Notes: generated from the letters alone by a model not told the origin. Positions 9,651-20,852 are shown, numbered from the stretch's first letter. The stretch is 64,000 nucleotides of DNA from Symsagittifera roscoffensis (GCF_963678635.1 NC_087063.1:65400471-65464470); one strand, 5' to 3'. Made by a program: numbers and translations.

Positions 9651-10450
9651 TTTTAAAATCTACCAGAGAAATTTGAATAATTTTCATGATTTCCTTGTTT
9701 TGAATTTTATAATTAATTTTTTGTAAATGGGTAGTTTTTTATTTACAAGTGTAAAAATTTTTTTCTCAAAAATTTGACTTTTTTCGAAGTTCCAGTAGGT
9801 TTCAGAATAGATTCAGGTAGATGTTTCAAAAAATAAGATTATCTAATAAGATAGTTTATAGGTCGAATTGTTACAAAGCTTCTGAAACTTTTTTGAAAAT
9901 TTTTCATTTTTTTTGATAAAAATTCTAAGTTTTTGCCCAAAGTCTTTCAACATTGACTTACCATGCAACAAAAAACTAATTAAAAATCCTTCATTCCACA
10001 ATCTACACGTAATTAATCAGTGATAATCAACAATTAGATAACGCGCGCCAGAACTTTTGTGAAAAACCGAGACATTTCCTCACAAAGCCCAAAAAAGATC
10101 GTTTTTCTTACCATCACACAAACCATGAAACCTTACCATTGGTATTCCCTATCTTAATACATTGTAGACTCTATACCCAATTTGATACATAGCATGGCTG
10201 GCCGGAAATCTATAGCGTATCTTAATACACGGGGTCAGCCACGCTCGCCCCACCACTTAACCTCCAACATCTACTAACAACAGTCATCCAAAAAAAGTTG
10301 TTCAATCACTCAAAAGGGTTAAGGGTGGTACGAGGTTTTACATTTCAAAATAAAAACAATATGAAATTTTTGGAAATACACAAATTTACAGTCCCTTTTT
10401 GTTAGAACAAACTCCGAAAAAAACATGGAAATGTTTGGTACACTAGTTTT
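9651..10450. other. Non-coding spacer
   Basis: The stretch is AT-rich with homopolymer runs and no protein-like frame. Two short segments near 10150-10230 share the phrase TATCTTAATACA, and GGCTGGCC and GGTCAGCC lie close by, but no clear element or RNA gene is visible. Confidence 0.5.
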
Positions 10451-10489
10451 TTGAAAATAAGTTCTCACTACAAAAAATTTGACCAAAAA

Positions 10490-11060
10490 CTTGCGATTTT
10501 GTTTTGGTCAAGCTTCGCCAAGCAATTTCACGTGAAAAGCAAAAATTATACTTTGACTTGTTTTGGATCGTGCAATATCGCTCAAAACATTTGGGTCTCG
10601 CGAAGTCGCATTATATATTTTTTGTTGGGTCGCGCAAAGCTGCGTAAAACACTTCGTTCGCTTTAAATTGCAATGTACTCATTCTGAGTCGCAGTTTTTG
10701 CAATATACGTTTTTTGGGTTGCTTGGGGTGGCTTCTTTTTGGGGGTCAAGCAAAATTGCGCGAATTCATCATTCGTCGCCCAAAGCCGCATTATTTTGAT
10801 TATGAGTACTGATGGTCGTTACGTGCAGTTTTTTGGCTCACGGTAGGTCGCGACATCTTTTTTGGTCCGAACAAGTTGCGCAGTTTTTTTCCGTAGTGGT
10901 GCAAAGCCGCAATTACCCATTTTTTTTTGATCGCGGAAAGTGGCGACACCTTTTTTGGCTCAAGCAAAGTCGCGCAAAGTGTATTCGGTTGCGCAAAGCA
11001 TCAACATACCAATTTTGGATCGCAATGGTTGCAACATACCTGTTTTGGGTCGCATCATAA
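10490..11060. repeat. Degenerate ~30-bp minisatellite rich in TTTTGGGTCGCGCAAAG-like units
   Basis: A loosely periodic pattern runs through the segment: a T-run with TTTTGG, then GTCGC or ATCGC, then GCAAAG or CGAAG, then another GCGC or CGCA. Examples begin near 10560, 10590, 10617, 10855, 10925, 10950 and 11012. Spacing is about 30 bases or multiples of it. Open frames through it (for example 10451-10666 and 10812-11060) come from the periodicity and are not gene candidates. CpG is unusually dense compared with the flanks. Confidence 0.6.
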
Positions 11061-11185
11061 GCCCCGTACCTCGTCTATGATACTTGATACTATGATTTTG
11101 TCTACTTAGGATAACAAAATGCTTTCATCTTATTTACACACAACCATTGAGATTATAATCGATTTTTTGGGTCCTTAGAAAATGC

Positions 11186-11327
11186 ATTACAATCGATTAT
11201 AATCAATTTTATACAGATTCAATACAGATTTTATACCGCAAGAAAATCCATTTTCTAGACTACTTAATCGATTTTTCTCTGAACTGCTTATAAATCTGTA
11301 TAAAAATCGATTATAGTCGATTGTAAT
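11186..11327. repeat. Imperfect inverted repeat with ~40-bp arms
   Basis: The left arm 11186-11225 (ATTACAATCGATTATAATC onwards) is nearly complementary to the right arm 11288-11327 (ending AGTCGATTGTAAT), with a 62-base loop. A related ATTATAATCGATTTT also lies just upstream at 11152. It could be a small foldback element; no terminal duplication is evident. Confidence 0.6.
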
Positions 11328-11339
11328 CTTAGTTTTGCC

Positions 11340-12297
11340 AATGCCGGAATTAGCTTACCGTTCAATTAATATACTCAGTGATATTTCAGATAACTTCAAC
11401 TTGGCCTCCTATCTGTATCTACCGCTGGTTTTGGTTACCTGTTTCCAGCTGATGCCTGGATATTCTGCCCATGTTTAGAAAATGAATTTTACTTGAAATC
11501 TTGAGTTTTCAAGTGTCATAATTGTCAAATAACCAGTTTTTCCAACTAGTACAAAGTACCAACTTCTAAAACAAATTTGCATATCAGAAAAGAAATTACA
11601 TAAAGAAACTGACCTGGTGTTACTCGGCCCGGGCGTTACCAAAAAACTTTGTGTTTTTTCTTTCTAGAAAATTGTATTCAGTAAAACATCAATCAACAAT
11701 TGGTTTAACAATTCCAGTACCTCTTCAAAAAAAAAGATTTTCTTAGAAACGCTCTAATTGCACAATTTATAGAAAAATTGTAATCTAGAAATTTTCTTCT
11801 TTGAATTTCAATTGTGAATTATGACATTTGAGCCGTAACATACGAGGGCGTCTCTTACGCTTGAGTGACCGAATGCTTGAAATTAATTTTTGCTTACTTT
11901 GAGCCAATCCAGAATTGAGTATTCAAAAATTCAAAGTAAATAGCGAAAATCTCTAAGTAAGAAAATAAATCCAGGCCATTAGTGTTAATACTGACCCATT
12001 AGATAACAAGACTGCTCGTATCAAGGCGAAGCCCTAATTATTCTGAGTGCCTTTTAAGGTTTATGAGCAGTAATATCATTAGAGAATTAAATGAAATAAA
12101 ACAAAATGAAAAACTTTTTTTCTAAATTTCGAAATTTTCTATGAAAATCATCCCCCCACACGCCATATAAAGTACAAAAGGATAGATTTTGCTCTTTTTA
12201 ACAAATTGATTATGGCAAATAAGCTTCTTTCAACCAATTTGGAACGATTTCAAAGACGGATTAACTCTCCGCTTACGCGTTAATAGCGCGAAATATA
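11340..12297. other. Non-coding spacer
   Basis: No gene, RNA or clear repeat is recognised here. The sequence is AT-rich, with stops in all frames. Confidence 0.45.
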
Positions 12298-13027
12298 CAG
12301 TGCTGATTTAAATTAACCGGACAAAACGCGTTAAACTTGATATTTAAAACGCATTTTCTCAAATTGGGTCGAGTTTAGGTGAAAACTTATGAAGACAAAA
12401 CTTGCTTAGAATTTTAGCTGAATTATTATGGTGTAATTTGTTTTGCGAAGTTTGGGTCCGAAATTTTACCCCAAAAACGGGTCCTTTTCGCTTTTCTTAG
12501 TTACTCAAAAATTACGCCAAAAATACCCAGTCGATCATAGACATACTTATATCAAAGTGAGCCCCTTACCTAGCCCAACAAACTTTAAGAAGGGTATAAT
12601 CTCCAAAATATTGGATAAACTAATTTAATTTTGTTTGATAGACAAAAAAGGTCATTTTTACTATATAAAATACCAACTTTTTGTTTAAAAATAATTTTTA
12701 AGCAATATGCATTTTTTTTGGAGAAAAAACCCTTCTTAAAGTTTGTTGAGCTACGTAAGGGGTTCACTTTGAAATAATTTTGTCTGTGATCGACTGGGTA
12801 ATTTTGGCGTAATTTTTGATTAACTAAGAAAAGCCAAAATGACCCATTTTTGGGGTAAAGTTTCGGACCCGAATTTCGCAAAACAAATTACACCATATTA
12901 ATTCTGCTAAAATTCTAAGCAAGTTTTTTATTCATAAGGTTTCACCTTAACTCAACCAAATTTCAGAAAAACGCGTTTTAAATTTCAAGTTTAACGCGTT
13001 TTGTTCGGTTAATTTAAATCAGCACTG
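12298..13027. mobile_element. Tc1/mariner-type hairpin (foldback, MITE-like) element
   Basis: The element starts CAGTGCTGATTTAAATTAAC at 12298 and ends with the exact complement, ...CAGCACTG, at 13027. The outermost 43 bases of the two ends match with one mismatch. TA lies directly outside both ends (12296-12297 and 13028-13029), the target-site duplication of the Tc1/mariner superfamily. The arms remain complementary for over 300 bases (about 12298-12615 against 12712-13027), leaving a ~100-base AT-rich centre. There is no transposase. Two mirror-image open stretches, plus 12443-12628 and minus 12585-12881, are the two arms read in opposite directions, not genes. It would need a transposase supplied in trans. 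Confidence 0.85.
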
Positions 13028-13029
13028 TA

Positions 13030-13839
13030 TCGCGCGTTAATTGTCCCAAATTGGCAAAAATGGCAATCTTTAAACCCCCGTAACTCTACAAAAAATGATC
13101 ACAGGTAAAAAAAAATTCAGATTTGAGCTCAGGATAACAAATTCTTTCGAATGATAAAAAAAATGGCTAGTTAAAATTCGAAATTTGTCTGAAGAGAAAA
13201 AAAACCCACCCCGAGCAGATGAGTTTTCAAAAAAAAACCCAATAAGCAGATGAGTTTTCAAATTTTGCGGATCAAAGGTCGATTGGATTAAATTTAAAAT
13301 TTCTAAGATATCGATTTACGAAAAATGGAAAAACAAAAAAAAACAAAAAAGTTTATTTGATCTGCACGAATTTTACAACTTTAAACATTTTCTGTTAAAT
13401 TTGACTTCGATTTTGTGGGAAAGGCATTTAACCATTTAGAACGCTTAGCGATTTTGATGGGTTGAAATTTTTCAAGCATTCACTCCTTCAAGCATGAGAA
13501 CCCTCCCCGTAATATACTAATAAATCAATTTACCAGTACAAAAATGAGAAAACATATAGCCCAAGCCTGTTTACAATGCTAATATGAAACTTTATGAGCT
13601 TAAGTCATAGTATGAGCTTAACTCAAACTAAAGTTGTAAATTATCATTACAAGTTATGATACAGAGCATTTGTAAACTTATTATAGACAAATATATTAAA
13701 GTACAATTAAATATACTAACACAATTAATTTTGGCTGACCGACTCAAATTCGTTTTCTACAATCGCCCAAGATTTATTTCACATTTTACAAATTGAAAAA
13801 TGAAATTTCTAAAACTACAATCATTCAAATCCTTCCAAA
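13030..13839. repeat. Non-coding segment with a short direct repeat
   Basis: AGCAGATGAGTTTTCAAA occurs at 13214-13231 and again at 13245-13262, separated by an A-rich spacer. The rest of the segment is AT-rich non-coding sequence without a recognisable feature. Confidence 0.6.
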
Positions 13840-13907
13840 ATGTGCCCAAAAACGGCTTTTTTCTGTTTGTTTTTGCTCTGCTTGGAAACTCAATTAACAA
13901 AATATAA

Positions 13908-14034
13908 AAACAATGTTTGTATGTTTTGGTTTTTGAAGGTTATCAATATCGTGAAAGAGAGTGATATCAGTAAAATATTAAAAGTTAACAAAAAAAATAA
14001 AAAAAACAATGTTTGTATGTTCTGATTTTTGAAG
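13908..14034. repeat. Direct repeat of about 38 bases
   Basis: AACAATGTTTGTATGTTTTG near 13909 and AACAATGTTTGTATGTTCTG near 14006 are each followed by TTTTTGAAGGTT. They are about 97 bases apart, and an A-rich segment precedes both copies. The open frame across this region (13840-14025) depends on the repeat and looks spurious. Confidence 0.65.
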
Positions 14035-14489
14035 GTTGCACCAAGTTATGACATGATGAAGTCAGCCAGTTACAACAAAAACCTTTAGTATTAAACCATT
14101 CTGTAAACGAGCATCCAGAGAGCCACCAATAAAATGGTCAGAAGAGGCGTCGATAATGGGAATAGCCCTTATTCTATGTCTTGCAAAGATCAACACACAA
14201 ACCCTTCCCCCTTCCCACCTGAGAAAGGCCATATTCGAGTCTTTTTACAGATGCAATTTAAGCAAATGTTGTTATTTTAAGCAAAACGCCGTTTGTTCAA
14301 ATCCTTTTTATTTTTATCTGCGCCAAAGGAATTCAATCGTTTGAACATGCTAGAAATTGAAAGAACTGTCATCCAGCCGGAAAACAAAACCACTACCGTT
14401 GATAGAAATGTATATAAATATACTTTCTAGATATAAATATATATAAATCTAGTTTTCCTATAAATCCCGGGTTGACCTCCATACACCGA
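14035..14489. other. Non-coding spacer with an AT-rich palindromic patch
   Basis: No gene is recognised. Around 14410-14455, short TATATAAATATA and TAGATATAAATATATATAAA runs could fold on themselves. Confidence 0.4.
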
Positions 14490-14690
14490 AAATGCTTATC
14501 ATACAATTCCATACATCAAATGTGTGGAAAAATGCTTGTCATACAATTTTCATACAATTTCTAAAAATGGTTGAAAACTGGTATAAACTTATTTCTGTGG
14601 CTGTTTCATTCTAATAAAACAGTCTGGTGATAAAAAAACTGAGGTTTTAGTTTTTTGAAAAAAATGCTTATCATACAATTCCCATATATA
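14490..14690. repeat. Three copies of a ~20-bp motif AAATGCTTATCATACAATT
   Basis: The motif occurs near 14490, 14530 (with one G change) and 14662. The first two are 40 bases apart and the third lies 132 bases further on, after a T-rich spacer. The last is followed by CCCATATATATA. Function is unknown. Confidence 0.6.
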
Positions 14691-14754
14691 TATTAGAGTG
14701 GTATCCTATATACACATAAACTTTTAGCTTACCTATCTAGTAGAATATATTAGA

Positions 14755-15610
14755 TTGGTGAAAATGGGCGGCGATAATGGAAGTGGCCGTATTTGCCAAA
14801 AAAGCATTGAAGACGGAATTAACGTCGTGCTCGCAATGAACCGATGCTCACAGATGCGACTGAAACTACTAACGATAATGAGAATAATTGTGAAACCGAA
14901 GCACGACAAAAAACGCAATCAAGAGAGGAGAGTCGGTTGGAAGAACAAAGTGCCACAAAATTAATCCGGTTGGGACGAGACAGATGCCACAATTTTTCTT
15001 GCCTGGGTGCTGAAGATCAAATGTATTACAAAAATACACCAGAACTGGACCTACAACCTACAACGACGTGAAAAATAATGCCAACACTAAAAGTTTTTTT
15101 CTTATGCAGATTTATGCGAAGGCAAATCTCATGCAGATTTAGTAAAACTGGCACCAACGGCCGATTGCGGCGATAGAGAAGATGGATGGGTGAGAAGCGT
15201 TTTTACTGCAGTTATGAAAATGAAAAGATAGGCAAAGAACTATTAGCAGAAACAAGATCCCAACAAGATGTGTATGAAAACGCAAATTGTCGCGAAAAGA
15301 GAACTGAACGCAGTAGAACATTGAAGACAAATAAATTCGGTTCATCGACACCTACACCTAAAAAACAAAAATTCAAGGGTTGTATACAACCACGTCGACG
15401 TGGAAGACAGTACAACTACAGAGCTATTCAGCGGCGTCGAGACCAAAGAGGACGACAAAACATCCAACGATGGAACTTGAATAAAAGAGGACAATAAAAC
15501 ACAGATCAAGGTGGAAAACAGAAGCAATGCTTCAAATGCTGAAGACAATTTTTTTATTGTCCTGGAAACAATGGGTGACGAGAATGCATCCTCAAGATTT
15601 TCCAAAAATC
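14755..15610 (+). pseudogene. Unrecognised coding-like remnant
   Basis: The base composition rises and several overlapping plus frames are open in succession: about 14755-14964, 14844-15071 and 15186-15497. They encode Asn/Glu/Arg-rich sequence such as ETTNDNENNCETEARQKTQ and an Arg-rich tail with RRRGRQYNYRAIQRRRDQRGR. Changes of frame within about 100 bases suggest either a frameshifted gene or a low-complexity, RNA-binding-like region of a transposon gag. I cannot assign a family and no start or stop is convincing. Confidence 0.25.
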
Positions 15611-16038
15611 TGCATGCTGCGGAAAAAATCTTGACAAAATAACGAATTCAAGCATTTGGATTGTCAAAACAACATATTCATTTTAGTCAAATTAAGTTGA
15701 TCCTTTTAATGAAGTTTTTTTCTACAAACATTTGGTCTTTCGGCCTTGAGAACAATTTCGAAAGTTTTTATCACTTTACCTTTTAAAATGACAAAATTTA
15801 TGTTGTCATTTACAGACAATCACAATTGTTCTGTCTCGGTCAAATCAAACTTAGAAGTCAGGCAAAAATTGTTCACGCCTCTTGCCCAATGCCAGAACTG
15901 GCTCCTGTTATTATGACAACTATTTCACTGCGAAAAAAAGCTGGCATTTTAAGCGATATTCTGTGAGCTATACAAAAATGAACGTCGAAAAGGTTAATTT
16001 CGGTTTTATTTGCTGTGTGTAATTTGAAGTTTGCTCTG
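15611..16038. other. Non-coding spacer beside the retroelement
   Basis: No protein-like frame is seen. This is where the 3' LTR of the minus-strand retroelement would be expected. I compared it by eye with 27620-28250 and saw no convincing matching segment. Confidence 0.4.
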
Positions 16039-17694
16039 TTATAATCGGATTTCAGGCAATTTAATCAAAATGAGCAGCACCTTGCTTATCTTATATATCC
16101 AATATCCAAATACCATGAACTGAGGTAAAAATTGACAGTTTCCAGGACAAGTTTCCATAGATCTTAACTCATGTTCGATGTCCATGAGGATCATTCTTCC
16201 GGCATTCCAACTTGCGAGATTCCTCAAGATATTATTCCACCTGACGACTCCTTCGTTGTGCCTTCTCCCTGCTGCCGTCAAGCTCCTTGTATTCATAGGC
16301 ACAGTGCAATTTCTGCCAGAGAGTAGTAAACAAGCACACCATCATTGATTACCATAGTGCTCTAGAGATGTCATTCGTTCCAACCAAGATCATCACATTG
16401 GGGATCCTCCCTGGATTCATTAGTTCCACCATCCGATATAACTGGGCTATCATCATTCCTCCGAAGGCCATCACCGTGGTGACCCAAGAGGTCCTCAAAT
16501 TCGATAGTACTCTGACCAAGCTGTCTCCCAGTATCAGATGTGATGTCCCCAGTGGCGGTTGTTGCAGGTCTACTGCCGGGTTCCAAGTCGCTCGATTGAA
16601 GCAAGCTCTCGGATCTGTCTCCGGTACTCCCGTGAAGTTATATCTCAACTGATTATTCTTTTGTACGTCTATCACTCGAGACACTTTCTTCGCTGGCATC
16701 TTCTGTATTCTTCTCTCTGGGGCCTTAGAGCTCCCCATTAGTGGCGTCGTGTCGCTAACTCCCTGTCTGATCACTGTCTGATCCTGGCGCATTCTTGTTG
16801 GCGACCAGTCGTCCAGCTGCCTCTATCAGCTTCCTCACTGTCTGTTCCACGACGGGGTCACCCAAGGTGTCACTAGGATCCGGGATTGTTACTCGATTTG
16901 TCTCTGCTGGGAGCCGTGCCTCCGTTGTTTGACTCATTTCTCGAGGCGTCAAGAGCTGCATCGGAGACTGCCCACGAGGAATACTCCTTGCAGGTATCAC
17001 CTTCTCCACGGCCGTTGTCAACGCCATCCGTTCCGATCGCTCCTTGTAGTCCTGCCTCAAGCGCTCAATTTCTTCACCCTGCTTGGTTGCAGTCTTCGAA
17101 CAATCTCTTCCACATGTCTCTGTTGTCCTCCGCAATGAGCATGGTCTTAGTCACTTCATCCAGCTCCTTCCTGGTCCTTTCCAGCTCGTCCTTTATCCCA
17201 TCCAGATCTTGCATGGTTTGGTTCGTCTGAACCTTTTGTTCTACTTTCGCCCTCTTTGGTGGCACAGCTGCTCTCAGTGGTGAACTAGACGAGGCAGCCT
17301 CGCTGTTCATCTCCTGATGCATTGTCGTCAGCTCAGGTTTGGGCTTGGAGGGCATCGGCATTTCACCTGGTTGGTAAGTCCTGGAACTTCCCAATCTAGG
17401 CTCATTCGCCAAGTCACTCCCTGAGAGAGCCCCGTTTCTCCACCTCATAACCCTCATGTTTGGGCGGTCTAGTACTCCCCTCTCTCCATATGCTGCCATC
17501 AGTAGGACTTCCGTGGGGCAATCCCCACGGTTGTCATGCCCCAAGATGTTTATCAGGGCGGTCAGCAACATGACTACCTCTGGGTCCTCCAGAGCGAAGT
17601 CTCGATCCATTAGCCGACGATAGATCGCATCTATCATCGGTCCTACCTATGCCTCTGCCAGGTCCAACAATTCGTCCAAGTTGAAGCTTTCCAT
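16039..17694 (-). pseudogene. Coiled-coil plus SGNH-hydrolase-like ORF downstream of pol
   Basis: ATG 17694-17692 begins MESFNLDELLDLAEA and is cut by TAG at 17649-17647, after which the same frame runs to 17074. That part has an N-terminal helical domain, a Pro/Ser-rich hinge and a strong heptad coiled coil (LDGIKDELERTRKELDEVTK). A frameshift leads to 17135-16755, a low-complexity region ending in VRKLIEAAGRLV. A further shift leads to 16792-16349, with SHLILGDSLVRVLSNLRTS (block I GDS) and NVMILVGTNDISRA (block III GTND) of SGNH/GDSL esterases. The last frame, 16302-16039, contains RRHNEGVVRWNNILRNLA and ILMDIEHELRSM. The final DxxH block is not seen. Such domains hydrolyse esters, but no substrate can be inferred. 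There are at least three frameshifts and one stop. Confidence 0.55.
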
Positions 17695-18109
17695 TCTGTT
17701 CTTCAGGTTCGATTTAATTTGATTCCAAGGCTTAACTCAAGTGAGTAATTAAATGATCAATCAGGATCTAGAAAAGAGGTCACGAATATCACACTTGTCA
17801 GTTTCACCTTAACTTCTCGTTAAAATTTGCTTAAAAATAGTCAGATAAAAAGATTTTTATCCTAAAATTTATTAAAATCAATCGGTCCCTAAAATTTTGG
17901 AATTCGACCTAAGATTGGACAGTCCAAACTTTGGATCTATTCCTAAGATCGTCATTCAGTTGTTCATGGTCACTAACCCCTTCTTAACCAAGATCTTAAT
18001 AACATAACACACATATCACACATATCACACATTACATACAACTTAATCTTTAGCCTAACACCCTCTCGCACGTCACTCAGCCTATACTTAAGTAATATTT
18101 CTTATGTAG
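17695..18109. other. Non-coding interval between the macro-like region and the SGNH ORF
   Basis: AT-rich sequence without a protein-like frame. A short tandem repeat (ACACATATCAC repeated twice) lies near 18008-18030. A stop-dense minus-strand stretch could be a subgenomic leader or an internal UTR, but no signal is recognisable. Confidence 0.4.
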
Positions 18110-18661
18110 TTACACTTGTATATTAGTATCAGAGAATATCACGTGTACAAGCGCGTACAGTTCCCGAGGATGCAGTCGTCCTCTGTTTGGATCGTACACT
18201 GGAACCGAGAGCTCCTTAACGTCCATTTCCACAAGGAAGTCTCTCAACCTCGTCAAGGACAAGACTAGGTTCTTTGGGTCCACGTGCTGCTTCTCCGTCG
18301 CCCTCGTCACCAAGAAGCATAAGTATTTCCCCGGTATCTGTGACGCCGCCGGAGGTAAGGCTGCTATGCCCCCTACTCCTGGTCTTTGCTTCCATAGGAA
18401 TTCTATGTTTTCATATTCTCTCTTAAAATCTGCCGCTAACGCTGTCCTAAAACTCATGTCTGCTGTGATTGCTATCGCACATGTTCTATATGTGAGTATG
18501 AAATCACTGTCTGTTAGTTTTATGCCACTTGAATATTCATTTGGTAGGTTAAAATATGACTCAACTACCCTCCCTATGTCAGGTTTCTTAGGTTCTTCGC
18601 CTTTTTCTGCTTCTAAGTCTCCTGTCTCTCTTGCTATTCTTAATTTTTTATTATCAAGTTT
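18110..18661 (-). pseudogene. Macro-domain-like C-terminal extension of the retroelement polyprotein
   Basis: A single TGA (18664-18662) separates the acidic pol tail from this stretch, which continues in exactly the same frame to TAA 18112-18110. After a charged linker (LRIARETGDLEAEKGEEP) comes FILTYRTCAIAITADMSF. Next are LAADFKREYENIEFLW, GKYLCFLVTRATEKQ, LTRLRDFLVEMDVKELSVPV and ALVHVIFSDTNIQV. This alternation of strands and helices follows the TARG1/OARD1-type macro domain, which binds or removes ADP-ribose. The loop after the SVPV strand, normally glycine-rich with a catalytic Asp, reads YDPNRGRLHP here. Catalysis is therefore doubtful even if binding survived. Homology is judged by eye. 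Confidence 0.5.
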
Positions 18662-19636
18662 TCAGTCTGGATAAGTCCTACCCCCACTCCCCGGAAAAAA
18701 AATATCCATCGAAGTCCCTGTCGATCGCACACCGGGTATCAAATCGACATTGGAAGCCGGAATGAGTAGTCGCCCCTCCTGGGCAGCCCAGGAAGGATCT
18801 TCTCGTTCAGTTCTCATGTACTTTATGCTTTCACGATCTACCTCTTGAATCGTGACACTGATCTCCTTTGGGTCCGACGTCATTTCGTTCAGCCATTCTA
18901 AGACACGCAGATTCGTCAAGTCTTGTTCATATGACTGCTGTTGCTCGTCGTCGAATTCTACCTCGGGTTTCGACCGGTCGTCGACCCACTCATCGTCGTG
19001 ATCATCGACTATGTCAATGTCATGTGACACAGTTATTTCCTCTAGACCCACTACTTCTTCCACTATCTTTTTCAGATCTATCCTATCCACTACAAAGTCG
19101 TCACCGTAAGGGTTATATTTCTTTCTTGGTCGTGTCCCGGCGTTCTGTCGAGTCTGTACCGTAAGCGGAAGATCTGGTTCCAAATTCTTGGGTACCTCCA
19201 TCTGTTCGGGATCCTGCCAATCCTCCTCTGCGTAGGGTAAGGTTTCATCGTCCGTTTCGATCACCTCGTTTGAATCCAGGTCCAGTGGTGTATTCGTTCC
19301 TTCCTCCAAGACTTCCTTTCCATCGTTTTTCTCACTCGTGCCCTTCTCGGTGACCTCACAAGCAGGATCCATCATTAGATAATCCCCTTCTTCCATGTCT
19401 GCAGGTATACACCAGTCTTCTGTCGATGGATTGTGTGGCTTAATGTTCTCGTAGTGGGCGGAGAAAAGCGTCCCTCCTGGTGCACTTCCGTAATTATGAA
19501 GGGTCCCCTCCACTTTTTTAGCAGCTTTTTTGTTCCTTTCGGTGGTATAACGTTCTGAAATACCCATATGTAGTCGCCCACCGAGTAAGCTTTTGCACCA
19601 GCTGCTTTCTTGTTGAATTTTTCCTCTGCCTTGCAT
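18662..19636 (-). pseudogene. Integrase C-terminal region and long acidic tail of the polyprotein
   Basis: Between about 19660 and 19420 three frames each carry part of the integrase end. GDYIWVFQNVIPPKGTKKL and KWRGPFIITEVHQEGRF come from 19581-19440, and SAHYENIKPHNPSTEDWC from the frame beginning at 19636. Together they are an SH3-like integrase C-terminal domain. From about 19400 a ~240-residue tail is very acidic and low-complexity (DDETLPYAEEDWQDPEQMEV). It also contains RKKYNPYGDDFVVDRIDLKK and runs to the TGA at 18662. The tail links the integrase to the macro-like domain. The frameshifts make a single protein impossible in this copy. Confidence 0.65.
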
Positions 19637-19639
19637 GTG

Positions 19640-20852
19640 CTTGCTGAGTATTTCGTCTACACAAATCGTTCAACTCCTGTTGACGTCTGATCACATCCCT
19701 CACGTAGACCTGTGGAGACGTTTTCTTTCCCTCATACTCTGGGTAGAAAAAGATTAAAGGTAAAGACTTCTCGTGTCCAGTTAGCATCATGTGTGGACTA
19801 ACTCCAGTAGTGGAATGTTGCGTGCTATTATAGGCTCCCATTACCTGTGGAAGGTGTCTGTCCCAATCGGTCATGTACCTGGAATAATATACTCTCAGCA
19901 TCGACACTAACGTTCTATTCTGCCTTTCCACTAAGCCATTTGTCTGTGGATGGTATGTCGTCGATTGAGCCTGAGCAACCTGTGAGGGTCTCATAAGCTC
20001 CTTCGTAAGCTCTCCTACAAAAGCTGTTCCATAATCCGATTGAAACGTCATCGGACAACCATGTCTCGCTACCCACGTATTGATCAGGTGGTCGCATGTC
20101 TCTTCCGCCGAGGCAGTTATGCAGGGCACGGCCTCTGCATACTTCGTGAAATGATCTATCATGACCAATACCTGTTTATAACCACTGTCTCTCATGCATA
20201 TTTTTCGGTGATCTATCTGCACCACCTCGTTGAATTCAGACGACTCGATCGATTGTAGAGGAAATCGCAATTTCCTTGAATCCTTGATCTTTTGGCATGA
20301 CAGACATGCTGTTACCCACTTCTCGCATGCCTTTTTCTTTCCAGGCCACTCAAAGCGCTTCGAGATCCTCTGATACACTTTGTCGATCCCCTGGTTGCCC
20401 ATCTGATCATGTGACCTGAACAAGAGTTCTGTCTGATAGAGTTGCGGCAACACTATCGCGTTATACTTGTATAGGACTTTGTCCTCATCTCTTCTCTTGC
20501 AAGCCACAATCCGGTCCTTGTTGAAGTATAACCTTCCCTCTTTCTGCATGAAGTACTGTATCAGGATACGGTAACTGTCTTCCTCGAGGTCTCCTTTATC
20601 CGGAGAACCATTCTCGATCCACCTTTTCAGGTTGCTTGTCATGCGATCATTTCTCTGCGCCCTTAGAAGATCTGAGAGTCTGTATCTCGCCTTCAAGTAC
20701 GTCTTCATGAACCTCATCTGACTATTCAGCTCATTGGGCTGGTGTGTGTCTTCTGCCATCTTAACGCACCAAATCTTCGCCAACGGCTGTTTTTCATGCT
20801 TGAACGGCTGAAGATCAGTCCTGACTACCTCTTTTTGTGGCAACAGACTTAT
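19640..20852 (-). pseudogene. Retroelement integrase core (HHCC + DDE)
   Basis: The frame from 20852 onward (first Met at 20843) is preceded in the same frame by the linker region and a TAA at 20855-20853. The zinc-binding domain shows HDQMGNQGIDKVYQR near 20395, where the second His of the HHCC motif appears replaced by Asn. WVTACLSCQKIKD carries the two cysteines. The catalytic residues are Asp in VVQIDHRKIC (about 20215), Asp in TFQSDYGTAFVGE (about 20035) and Glu in NGLVERQNRT (about 19925). It would insert the cDNA. The frame is lost near 19640 (ARQRKNSTRKQ) by frameshift. Confidence 0.85.

Noticed and set aside
12443-12881. Two similar small ORFs on opposite strands
   Set aside because: They are the two complementary arms of the hairpin element read in opposite directions.
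796-14690. CRISPR-like arrays among the short repeats
   Set aside because: The repeats are degenerate, irregularly spaced and in eukaryotic DNA; there are no cas genes.
18110-18457. Calling the region after the acidic tail an envelope protein
   Set aside because: No signal peptide, membrane segment or cysteine pattern is present. The strand-helix pattern fits a macro-like fold better.
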